From positions 1-64,000 of the forward strand of contig NZ_AQQP01000013.1 in the NCBI RefSeq assembly GCF_002210165.1: DNA of 64,000 nt. The letters run 5' to 3'. The notes below the pieces were generated by a model. The model worked only from the letters and a program-made list of their open reading frames with translations. It had not been told where the DNA came from and made no database searches. The DNA comes from Phaeobacter sp. 22II1-1F12B. Its GTDB lineage: Bacteria > Pseudomonadota > Alphaproteobacteria > Rhodobacterales > Rhodobacteraceae. The translations under genes and the position numbers were made by a program. The number at the start of each line of letters is the position of its first letter. Positions within the stretch are counted from its first letter, which is position 1. Of the stretch, positions 17,446 through 24,779 are shown one piece after another.

Positions 17446-18660
17446 ATGACCACTCAAAGTGAGGCCATCTCGGCTGATCTGGAAGCAATCAGGGCGAACT
17501 ATTCTTTGACTGATGAGCAACGCCAGATCGTCGATCACGTGGATCGGGTGTCGCGCGACGTGCTACACCCGCTGCAAGCGCGTATGGATGACGAGGAATG
17601 GTGGCCCGATGATCTGTTCAAGCAGATGGGCGAGCTGGGCCTGCTGGGGATTACCGCACCCGAAGAGCTGGGCGGATCGGGACAGAACGAGTTCACCCAG
17701 GCGCTGGTGTCCGAGGTGATTTCGAAGTGGAATCCGGCTGTGGGCCTCTCACACGGGGCGCATGACAACCTGTGCCTGAATAACCTGCTGCGCAATGGAT
17801 CCGAAGAGCATGTGAAGAAATACGTGCCGGGCCTTTGCTCGGGCGAGCTGGTTGGTGCTTTGGGCCTGACCGAACCGGGTGCGGGATCCGATGCGCTCGG
17901 ATCCATGGCCACAACTGCCCGCCGCGACGGTGATGATTATGTCATCAACGGCTCGAAGATTTACATCACCAACGGCCCCATTGCCGATGTGATCCTGCTT
18001 TATGCCAAAACCGACAAGTCGAAGGGCGCCAAGGGCATTTCTGCTTTCATCATCGAGACGGACAATCCCGGTTTCAAGGTGGCGCAAAAGCTTGACAAGA
18101 TGGGCTTTCGCGGCTCGCCAACCGGAGAACTGGTGTTTGAGGATTGCCGCGTACCCGCATCCGCCATGGTTGGACCGGAAAACACCGGCGTTTCGGTGGT
18201 AATGAGCGGGTTGGATCTGGAGCGTGCTATGGTTGCCTCAGTCTGCGTTGGCATGGCCGAACGCGCCCTGGAACTAGGGCTGGAATACGCCAAGATTCGC
18301 GAACAATTCGGCAAACCGATTTCAAGTTTCCAGATGATGCAGTCGAAACTGGCCGAGATCTACACCGAGGTCGAAACCGCGCGCGCATTCGGTTATCGGG
18401 CACTGGCCGCCTGTACGGGCCTACCAAAAGGGGCCGGGGGCCGTGGCGAAATCCACAAACTGACCGCGGCGGCCTGTCTTTACGCAGGCGAGGCATTCAA
18501 CAAGGCGGTGACCGAAGCCTGCCATATTCATGGTGGCTCTGGCTACATGCAGGACACCGAGATCAACCGGCTGTTCCGCGCCAACAAATTGTTGGAGATC
18601 GGCGCGGGAACAAGCGAAGTCCGCAAGATCATCATTGCCGAAGAACTTTTGCGCGCCTGA
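17446..18660 (+). CDS. Isovaleryl-CoA dehydrogenase-like acyl-CoA dehydrogenase (paralogue 1)
   Basis: This 404-aa FAD-dependent dehydrogenase has LTEPGAGSDALGSM, IYITNG, GLDLERAMVA and, near the C-terminus, HGGSGYMQD and IGAGTSEVRK. The Glu in LERAMVA and the lack of Glu in IGAGTSE follow the isovaleryl-CoA dehydrogenase pattern. The ATG at 17446 is preceded by GGGAGG. The next gene is a paralogue with the same motifs and is 13 bp away. The N-terminus carries ~30 residues more than the core family. The substrate is probably a short or medium branched acyl-CoA. Confidence 0.9.
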   Translation: MTTQSEAISADLEAIRANYSLTDEQRQIVDHVDRVSRDVLHPLQARMDDEEWWPDDLFKQMGELGLLGITAPEELGGSGQNEFTQALVSEVISKWNPAVGLSHGAHDNLCLNNLLRNGSEEHVKKYVPGLCSGELVGALGLTEPGAGSDALGSMATTARRDGDDYVINGSKIYITNGPIADVILLYAKTDKSKGAKGISAFIIETDNPGFKVAQKLDKMGFRGSPTGELVFEDCRVPASAMVGPENTGVSVVMSGLDLERAMVASVCVGMAERALELGLEYAKIREQFGKPISSFQMMQSKLAEIYTEVETARAFGYRALAACTGLPKGAGGRGEIHKLTAAACLYAGEAFNKAVTEACHIHGGSGYMQDTEINRLFRANKLLEIGAGTSEVRKIIIAEELLRA

Positions 18661-18673
18661 GGGGGACGAGACC

Positions 18674-19873
18674 ATGAACAAGCAACTGCGCAACGACACC
18701 GCTCTGCCAACACATTTCATGACGGACGAACAGCAGGCCCTGGCCGATCAGGCCGGCAAGTTCTTCATGTCCGAATTCCACCATCTGAATGCGGAAATGG
18801 ACGATACAGATGACCTGCCGCCTTCGGTTTTCCCCAAGCTGGGCGAGATGGGATATCTCGGCCTGAACGTGCCGCCGGAATTTGGCGGCGCGGGGCTGGA
18901 TTTTACTTCGGCCTGTATCATCACCGAGGAAATGTCGCGCGCCTCGGCGGCCATCGGACTGACCCATGTGGCCCATGACAATTTGTGCGTCAACAATATC
19001 TACCGCAACGCCAATGACGAATTGCGCCGCAAATACCTGCCGGGGCTTTGCAACGGCACGCTGATCGGCGCCCTGGGTCTGACCGAACCTGGCGCGGGAT
19101 CCGATGCGCTTGGCTCGATGCGGACCACGGCCAAAAAGGATGGCGACGACTACATCCTGAACGGCGCCAAGATCTATATCACCAATGGGCCGATTGCCGA
19201 TCTGGTGCTGGTCTATGCCAAAACATCGCCCGAAAAAGGGGCCAAGGGCATTTCCGCCTTTATCGTGGAAACCGACACGCCCGGTTTCAAGGTGGCGCAG
19301 AAGCTCAACAAGATGGGTTTCCGTGGCTCGCCCACCGGCGAACTGGTGTTCGAGGACTGCCGGGTGCCCGCAAAAAACATGGTCGGCAAACTTGATGGCG
19401 GCGTTGCCGTGACGATGTCCGGGCTTGATCTGGAACGGGCCATCGTCTGTTTCAACGCCTTGGGTATTGCTCAGCGGGCATTGGATATTTCCATCGACTA
19501 CGCCAAGACACGCCAGCAATTCGGCAAACCGATCGCCAGTTTTCAGATGGTTCAGGCGATGCTGGCCGACATGTATACGCAGATCGAGGCCGCGCGCAGC
19601 CTGTCCTTGCGCACCGCAGCCATGTGTGAGGGCCTCGAAGAGGGCGCAGGCGGGCGCGGCGAAATCCACAAGCTCACCGCTGCGGCGATCTACAAGGCCG
19701 CTGAGGCGACATCCTTCGTGCTGGACAAAGCTGTCCAGATTCACGGCGGCTCAGGCTACATGCGTGATACCGAAGTGAACCGGCTGTACCGAACCGGTCG
19801 CGTGCTTGAGGTCGGCGCGGGCACCCAGGAGGTTCGCAAACTCATCATCTCCGGCGAATTGCTGAAGAACTAA
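18674..19873 (+). CDS. Isovaleryl-CoA dehydrogenase-like acyl-CoA dehydrogenase (paralogue 2)
   Basis: This 399-aa protein shares long stretches with its upstream neighbour (LTEPGAGSDALGSM, the KGISAFI region, KMGFRGSPTGELVFEDCRVP, GLDLERAI, VGAGTQEVRK), which points to tandem duplication and divergence. The catalytic Glu is again in the helix-G position (LERAIV). The ATG at 18674 is preceded by GGGGGACGAG. The pair could have different chain-length preferences or form a hetero-oligomer; the sequence does not decide this. It is followed by an SDR 11 bp downstream. Confidence 0.9.
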   Translation: MNKQLRNDTALPTHFMTDEQQALADQAGKFFMSEFHHLNAEMDDTDDLPPSVFPKLGEMGYLGLNVPPEFGGAGLDFTSACIITEEMSRASAAIGLTHVAHDNLCVNNIYRNANDELRRKYLPGLCNGTLIGALGLTEPGAGSDALGSMRTTAKKDGDDYILNGAKIYITNGPIADLVLVYAKTSPEKGAKGISAFIVETDTPGFKVAQKLNKMGFRGSPTGELVFEDCRVPAKNMVGKLDGGVAVTMSGLDLERAIVCFNALGIAQRALDISIDYAKTRQQFGKPIASFQMVQAMLADMYTQIEAARSLSLRTAAMCEGLEEGAGGRGEIHKLTAAAIYKAAEATSFVLDKAVQIHGGSGYMRDTEVNRLYRTGRVLEVGAGTQEVRKLIISGELLKN

Positions 19874-19884
19874 GGGGGCGGAAC

Positions 19885-20739
19885 ATGAGCGAAGCGAAAT
19901 CAAGGCGTTACGCGTCGGATCTCATGGCGGGCCAGGTTGCCCTGGTCACGGGGTCTGGATCTGGAATGGGCCGGGCGACGGCGATCGAAATGGCCTCTTG
20001 CGGGGCCAGGCTTGCGCTGTTCGCGCGCCGGGAAGAGCCGCTGGAGGAGACCGCCGAGATGATCCGGTCGGCGGGGGGCGAGGCCTTTGTCGTGCCCGGA
20101 GATACCCGCGACGAGGACAGTATCGAAACCGCGATGGGACGCATCAAGGACCACTACGGGCAGTTGGATGTCTTGGTGAACAATGCCGGCGGCCAGTATA
20201 TCGCGGCCGCCCGCGATATCACCAACAAGGGCTTCGAAGCCGTGATCCGCAACAACCTGATAGGGTCTTGGCAAATGACACGCGCCGCTGCCGATCACTT
20301 CATGTACGACAATGGGGGATCGGTTGTGTTTGTCACCGCCATCTCGGCGCGCACCGCGCTTACCGGCTTTACACACACCGTCGCCGCCCGCGCCGGTGTG
20401 ACGGGCATGATGAAAACGCTGGCCGCCGAATGGGGCGAATACGGCATCCGCCTGAACTGTGTCGCGCCCGGCACGATCAAGACCGATGCGCTTGGCCGCT
20501 ATCCGATTCCGCCGGAACAGTGGAAAAAGCTGAACCGCTCAGTGCTAAACCGGATGGGGGCGGCCGAGGACATCGCTGGCACGATCATTTTCCTCGCTTC
20601 GAAACTTGGCGGTTTCATTACCGGCGAGGACATCTATGTAGACGGCGGTGAGACCTTGCATATGGGTCATGACGCGCGGGACATGATCAACCCCGCGATG
20701 TTCGAGAAACGCGAACGCGGAGATGGCAAGAATGAATAA
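19885..20739 (+). CDS. SDR-family 2,4-dienoyl-CoA reductase-like protein
   Basis: This 284-aa Rossmann-fold protein has TGSGSGMGRA at residues ~22-31 and NNAGGQY. At the place of the YxxxK catalytic pair it reads THTVAARAG, with Thr165 and Arg169 where Tyr and Lys are expected. The following segment LAAEWGEYGIRLNCVAPGTIKT and the C-terminal VDGGET resemble the SDR-type 2,4-dienoyl-CoA reductases (DECR/PDCR), which also deviate from the canonical motif. It would thus reduce a dienoyl-CoA with NADPH rather than oxidise a 3-hydroxyacyl-CoA. It overlaps the next gene by 8 bp, indicating coupling. An inactive SDR is the alternative. Confidence 0.78.
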   Translation: MSEAKSRRYASDLMAGQVALVTGSGSGMGRATAIEMASCGARLALFARREEPLEETAEMIRSAGGEAFVVPGDTRDEDSIETAMGRIKDHYGQLDVLVNNAGGQYIAAARDITNKGFEAVIRNNLIGSWQMTRAAADHFMYDNGGSVVFVTAISARTALTGFTHTVAARAGVTGMMKTLAAEWGEYGIRLNCVAPGTIKTDALGRYPIPPEQWKKLNRSVLNRMGAAEDIAGTIIFLASKLGGFITGEDIYVDGGETLHMGHDARDMINPAMFEKRERGDGKNE

Positions 20740-21535
20740 ACAGCCCGTCCTTCTGGAGATTTCCGACAGGATCGCCACGGTAACGCTGAACGACCCCGAG
20801 CGTCGCAATCCGGTTACCGGGAACGACATGATCGCTGCCCTTCTGGAGACCTTCGCCAAGGTGCAGGCCGATCCGCAGGTCAGCGTGATGATTCTGACCG
20901 GGGCCGACCCCGCCTTTTGTGCCGGCGGGGACATCAAGGAGATGAACGATCCCGACAGTGTGTTCCGCAAGGAGCCGCTGGCGGCGGCCCAGAGCTATGT
21001 TGATGGGGTGCAGCGGCTGCCGCTTGCGCTCTACAACATGGATATTCCGACCATCGCCGCAGTCAACGGCCCGGCGGTGGGCGCGGGGTGCGACCTGACC
21101 ATGATGTGCGACATGCGCATCGCGTCGGAAAAAGCAAGGTTCGGCGAGGTGTTTCTGAATCTCGGAATCATTCCGGGCGATGCGGGCAGCTGGTTCCTGT
21201 TGCGTCGTCTGGGCCACCAGAAGGCCGCCGATCTGACCTTCTCAGGGCGCATGGTCGAGGCCAAGGAAGCGCTGGAGCTTGGTATGGTGCTTGAACTTGT
21301 GCCTCATGAAAAATTGATGGAACGGGCCCGCGAACGGGCCGCTGGCATCGCCGCGAAACCGCCGCGCGCGGTGCGGGTCGCCAAGCGTCTGATGCGCAAT
21401 GCCGAACGGATGGACCTGCCGGATTTCCTGAATTCCGCGGCGGCCTATCAGGCGCTCATGCATCAGACCGAAGACCACCACGAGGCGGTTGCTGCGTTCG
21501 TCGAAAAACGAAAACCCAATTTCACGGGGCGTTAA
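20732..21535 (+). CDS. Enoyl-CoA hydratase/isomerase family protein
   Basis: This crotonase-fold protein of 267 aa has FCAGGDIKEM and NGPAVGAGCDL for the oxyanion hole, and FGEVFLNLGIIPGDAG around the catalytic acid position, where Glu is retained. The C-terminus KRKPNFTGR is typical of the family. The ATG at 20732 is preferred because GCGGAG lies nine bases upstream; the ATG at 20723 abuts that site. It is the fourth gene of the plus-strand dehydrogenase operon. The substrate is unknown; an enoyl-CoA made by the two upstream dehydrogenases is the natural guess. Confidence 0.86.
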   Translation: MNKQPVLLEISDRIATVTLNDPERRNPVTGNDMIAALLETFAKVQADPQVSVMILTGADPAFCAGGDIKEMNDPDSVFRKEPLAAAQSYVDGVQRLPLALYNMDIPTIAAVNGPAVGAGCDLTMMCDMRIASEKARFGEVFLNLGIIPGDAGSWFLLRRLGHQKAADLTFSGRMVEAKEALELGMVLELVPHEKLMERARERAAGIAAKPPRAVRVAKRLMRNAERMDLPDFLNSAAAYQALMHQTEDHHEAVAAFVEKRKPNFTGR

Positions 21536-21547
21536 AGGAAAGATCGC

Positions 21548-22030
21548 ATGTCAGACATCACCCAAAAGAAGATGGAGCAAATCGCGCAGATGTGGAATGC
21601 GCGCGGCAAGGGTCTGATAACGCATATGGCGCTTGAGATCGAAGAGGTCTCGACCGAAGGTGTTCGGGTTCGGATGCCGTTCAATCCGGACTTTTGCGTC
21701 GATGCGGAACAATCGCTGCTCCACGGTGGTATCCTGACGGCACTTCTGGACAGTGTCTTTGGACTGGCGAACTTTGTTGCCATCGAAGGCGTCAGTACCA
21801 TGGCCACTCTTGACCTCAGAGTTGATTACCTGCGCCCGGCCCGTTCGCGCGCGGATGTCATCGTTCAAGCGCATTGTTTTCGCAAGACCCGTCACATCGC
21901 CTTCAATTCCGGCAGCGTCTGGTTCGCGGGCCATGAGGATGCTGAAATAGCCAGGGGAACCGCCTCGTTTGCATTGACGCGCGGCGAAACCAGCCTGTTT
22001 GACGCAATGACAAAAGGAAAAACCTCGTGA
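21548..22030 (+). CDS. PaaI-type hotdog-fold thioesterase
   Basis: This 160-aa hotdog protein carries the PaaI/4HBT pattern: LLHGGILTALLDSVFG (residues ~57-72) with the HGG loop and the catalytic acidic residue in the following helix, and TLDLRVDYLRPA. It would hydrolyse acyl-CoA esters, recycling CoA. The next gene, overlapping by one base, is a second hotdog protein. A paired arrangement suggests either a heteromer or two thioesterases of different range. Confidence 0.85.
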   Translation: MSDITQKKMEQIAQMWNARGKGLITHMALEIEEVSTEGVRVRMPFNPDFCVDAEQSLLHGGILTALLDSVFGLANFVAIEGVSTMATLDLRVDYLRPARSRADVIVQAHCFRKTRHIAFNSGSVWFAGHEDAEIARGTASFALTRGETSLFDAMTKGKTS

Positions 22031-22431
22031 TGGACGTGCAAACTGTCAATGCCAATGTATCCCGGGTGCCGTTCTTCCGATTTCTCAACTTTGAGGTCAG
22101 AAGTCTAGACAGTCTCCATGCTGAGGCGGAAATGACCTTTGATGACCGCCATATCGGTAACCCGATCATGGAGTACTACCATGGCGGCATAATCGCGAGT
22201 TTTATGGAGGCCACTGCCGCCATCGCGGTACAGCCCGATTTCGCCGACGTTCCGGCCAAGCCGATCAACTTGACCGTCGATTACCTCAGACCCGGTGTGA
22301 AGGGACCGCTTTTTGCGCGCGCTAACGTCACGCGCAAAGGCAAGCGGATGGCAAGCGTCAGCGTGCTCAGCTGGCAGACGGATCGGGAAAAGGCGGTTGC
22401 CGAAGGGCTGTATCACTTCCTTCTGGTCTGA
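22030..22431 (+). CDS. PaaI-type hotdog-fold thioesterase, second copy
   Basis: This 133-aa hotdog protein has YYHGGIIASFMEATAAI and INLTVDYLRPG, the same signature elements as its upstream neighbour, but it is only distantly similar otherwise. The ATG at 22030 shares its A with the preceding TGA (TGATG); a GTG one codon earlier is possible. Its last 19 bases overlap the 3' end of the oppositely oriented double-TetR gene, so the two convergent transcripts must overlap. Confidence 0.83.
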   Translation: MDVQTVNANVSRVPFFRFLNFEVRSLDSLHAEAEMTFDDRHIGNPIMEYYHGGIIASFMEATAAIAVQPDFADVPAKPINLTVDYLRPGVKGPLFARANVTRKGKRMASVSVLSWQTDREKAVAEGLYHFLLV

Positions 22432-23777
22432 CCGGGGCAACCGCTTTCAGGGTTACCTTGTCCTGTGGACGGGGCCGCTTCCCGGTTACAAATGCCTTCC
22501 AGTAACAGATTGATGAGCATGCTGGAGAATTCAGGCAGTGATAGATATCCTTCCACTCCTGCCTTGTTCGGGTCGAACCATTCCACCGTCCAGTTTAAGG
22601 CACCCAACATCACCTGGCGCAAGGGTACGATCTTGATATCCGACCGTATGGCACCGTCGTCCTGAGCTTCACGGAGTATCCAATCCCAGAGTTTTCCATA
22701 CTCATGGCGAATACCCCTGTGCCTCTCCCTGAAATGATTGGGGAGCATTCCATAGCTTCTGATATTCGCCGAGGTGAATTCGCTTGCCTTGAAGAGGAAA
22801 TCCAGGTGCGCCCAGATTGCAGTCGCTATCCTGGCGTGATGATCGTACGGGGCATCGAATTTCCGAACGGCGGCTTCGACACCTGCTAGCAAGTCCCTCA
22901 GTCCGGCGTTTAGAACTTCGTCAACGATCGCTTCCTTGGAGTTGAAATGGTAATAGACGCTTCCCGCTTTCATGTCCGCTTCTTCCGCGATCTTTCTCAG
23001 CGTGGTCGCCTTGTAGCCATTGTCCCTCAGAACGCGCGCTGCGGCCTTTAGAATTTCTGCACGGGTCTTAGCCGCCTTGCCGTCGGGATCCGGGGTTTTG
23101 GCGGGAGTGGCGGGGCACAGCTTCAAGCCTCCGGTACCCGCCTTGCGATGTGGACACATTCCGTCAAGTATCAGCTTACTCATTCGTTCCGCGAGGATGC
23201 GCACCGGATACTTGTCGACATCGTACCATTCTACGGTCCAGTTCATGGCACTTAGGATGAACTGGCGGATCACAGCAGTGGATATGTCGCTTCGAAGGTG
23301 GCCGGCGCGTTTGGCGTCATTCAGGAATTTGCCCCAGGCCCCTGCATATGATGCACGCAATTCGCGATGCGGGGCGCGTGTTTCGTCCGACAACATCGGA
23401 TAGTTCCGAATATTGGCTGACGTGAAGTCGCTGTCGGTCAATAGGTAGGTAAGGTGTGTTTCAATCAGCAGTCTGAAAGTCTTGCGAAAATCCTCCGAAC
23501 TTGTCGGTGCCGACCGAACGATTTCACTGACCGCCTGATATAGTTGACGGACGCCAAGATCGAGAACATCGCTCAGAATCTGGTCCTTGGATTGAAAATG
23601 ATAATAAATGCTGCCGGCCTCAATGCCAGCTTCCTGCGCGATGTCGCGCATAGTCGTTGCGTGATAGCCTTCATACCGAAAAAGTCGCGCAGCCGCCGAA
23701 AGGATACCCTCACGTGTCCTCTCAGACTTGCTCAAGTCTTCGCTCAGTGTCCTGGGTGGGTCAGTCTTGTGTACCAT
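22413..23777 (-). CDS. Tandem (two-unit) TetR-family regulator in one polypeptide
   Basis: This 454-aa protein contains two full TetR units in one uninterrupted frame. Unit 1 covers residues ~19-206 (HTH GYHATTMRDIAQEAG and GSIYYHFQSKDQI; ligand domain FTSANIRNY and NWTVEWYDVDK). Unit 2 covers ~236-430 (GYKATTLRKIAEEAD, GSVYYHFNSKEAI; FTSANIRSY and NWTVEWFDPNK). The linker of ~30 residues is Pro/Lys rich. Normal TetR proteins are ~200 aa and bind as dimers, so this chain could be a covalent pseudo-dimer. The start is chosen at the ATG at 23777; an in-frame ATG at 23813 is very near the operator. The Met in DGMCPHRK (residue 207) could in principle start a separate unit 2, but no strong ribosome binding site is seen. 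The operator at 23824-23837 implies autoregulation. Confidence 0.88.
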   Translation of the reverse strand: MVHKTDPPRTLSEDLSKSERTREGILSAAARLFRYEGYHATTMRDIAQEAGIEAGSIYYHFQSKDQILSDVLDLGVRQLYQAVSEIVRSAPTSSEDFRKTFRLLIETHLTYLLTDSDFTSANIRNYPMLSDETRAPHRELRASYAGAWGKFLNDAKRAGHLRSDISTAVIRQFILSAMNWTVEWYDVDKYPVRILAERMSKLILDGMCPHRKAGTGGLKLCPATPAKTPDPDGKAAKTRAEILKAAARVLRDNGYKATTLRKIAEEADMKAGSVYYHFNSKEAIVDEVLNAGLRDLLAGVEAAVRKFDAPYDHHARIATAIWAHLDFLFKASEFTSANIRSYGMLPNHFRERHRGIRHEYGKLWDWILREAQDDGAIRSDIKIVPLRQVMLGALNWTVEWFDPNKAGVEGYLSLPEFSSMLINLLLEGICNREAAPSTGQGNPESGCPGQTRRK

Positions 23778-23823
23778 TCCATTTCGATACTTGCGGGACA
23801 CGAGACTGTCCATTGCATTAAAT

Positions 23824-23837
23824 CTAACAAATGTTAG
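23824..23837. promoter_or_regulatory. TetR-type operator copy 5 (double tetR / SDR divergent promoter)
   Basis: CTAACAAATGTTAG is a perfect 6-bp inverted repeat with a 2-base spacer. It lies between the divergent double-TetR gene (47 bp away) and the SDR at 23905. On the plus strand TTGCAT and TAGAAT bracket it with 16-bp spacing. Confidence 0.82.
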
Positions 23838-23904
23838 AATAACGCAAGGAACGTTCCGAATCAAGTTCTTTGCCAAGATGATAGCGGAAGAGGAGGACCT
23901 CCAT

Positions 23905-24666
23905 ATGCGAGGGTTGAGTGGAAAACGCGTGATCGTGACCGGCGGCGGCAGCGGCATCGGGCGCGCGGTGTGCGAACGGTTCGGCGAAGAAGGTGCCGAG
24001 ATTGCGATCTTTGACATGAGCGAAGACGGGGCGAAGGAAACGGTTCGCCTGATCACCGAGGCCGGCGGCAAGGCGCAGGCCTTCAAGGTGGACATCACCG
24101 ACCGTGCCCAGGTCGACAAGGCTGTAGCCGAGTTCGAGGCCGGGGGTCCGGTCGATGTGCTGGTGAACAATGCCGGCTGGGACGTGATCAAACCGTTCCT
24201 CGACACCGATCCCGACCTTTGGAAAAAGGTCATCGACATAAATCTTTACGGTCCGCTGAATATGCATCACGCGGTGCTTCCGGGCATGGTCAAGAACGGC
24301 GGCGGCCGTGTGGTCAACATCGCGTCCGACGCCGGACGCGTCGGATCATCCGGCGAAGCCGTGTATTCGGCCTGCAAGGGTGGCATCATCTCGTTCACCA
24401 AAACCGTAGCGCGCGAACTGGCGCGTAAAGGTATTCAATTGAATGCGGTCGCCCCCGGCCCGACCGATACGCCGCTGTTCGCTCAGGTTGCCGAGGGCGA
24501 GGCCGGTCAAAAGATCGCCGAAGGTCTCAAGCGGGCGATTCCGATGAAGCGTCTTGCGCAGCCGACGGATTACCCTGGCATCATCTGCTTCCTGTCGTCG
24601 GACGACGCAGGGTTCATTACCGGCCAGGTGATTTCGGTTTCGGGCGGCCTGTCCATGCACGGTTAA
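23905..24666 (+). CDS. SDR-family 3-hydroxyacyl-CoA dehydrogenase-like oxidoreductase
   Basis: This classical SDR of 253 aa has TGGGSGIGRA at residues ~12-21, NNAG, the catalytic YSACK and a family-typical C-terminus (FITGQVISVSGG). A strong AGGAGG precedes the ATG at 23905. It has its own operator-containing promoter, divergent from the double TetR gene, and is followed by hairpins that would end the transcript. It is similar in form to 2-hydroxycyclohexane-carboxyl-CoA dehydrogenases and FabG proteins; the substrate is not resolved. Confidence 0.86.
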   Translation: MRGLSGKRVIVTGGGSGIGRAVCERFGEEGAEIAIFDMSEDGAKETVRLITEAGGKAQAFKVDITDRAQVDKAVAEFEAGGPVDVLVNNAGWDVIKPFLDTDPDLWKKVIDINLYGPLNMHHAVLPGMVKNGGGRVVNIASDAGRVGSSGEAVYSACKGGIISFTKTVARELARKGIQLNAVAPGPTDTPLFAQVAEGEAGQKIAEGLKRAIPMKRLAQPTDYPGIICFLSSDDAGFITGQVISVSGGLSMHG

Positions 24667-24672
24667 AACGCT

Positions 24673-24704
24673 GGCAGCAGCGCCGGACTCAAGGCGCTGC
24701 TGCC
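24673..24704. terminator. 12-bp perfect hairpin after SDR gene
   Basis: GGCAGCAGCGCC (24673-24684) and GGCGCTGCTGCC (24693-24704) form a perfect stem with an 8-base loop, six bases beyond the SDR stop. It lacks a T-run itself but is followed by a second hairpin with one. Confidence 0.6.
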
Positions 24705-24733
24705 ATACCGTGCCAAGAGTTACCTCCCCGACT

Positions 24734-24760
24734 GGCCGCGCCTTATGTGCGGCCCTTTTT
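24734..24760 (+). terminator. Rho-independent terminator
   Basis: GGCCGCGC pairs (one G-T wobble) with GTGCGGCC around a 5-base loop and is followed directly by CTTTTT. This is the clearest intrinsic terminator of the window. It separates the SDR unit from the acyl-CoA synthetase gene that begins 20 bp further on. Confidence 0.75.
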
Positions 24761-24779
24761 CATTCTAGAAAGGTTGCGA

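Noticed and set aside
23778-24239. N-terminal extension of the double TetR protein beyond 23777
   Set aside because: The frame stays open upstream but crosses the operator and runs antisense to the SDR gene. The residues are Ser/Pro-rich and not TetR-like.
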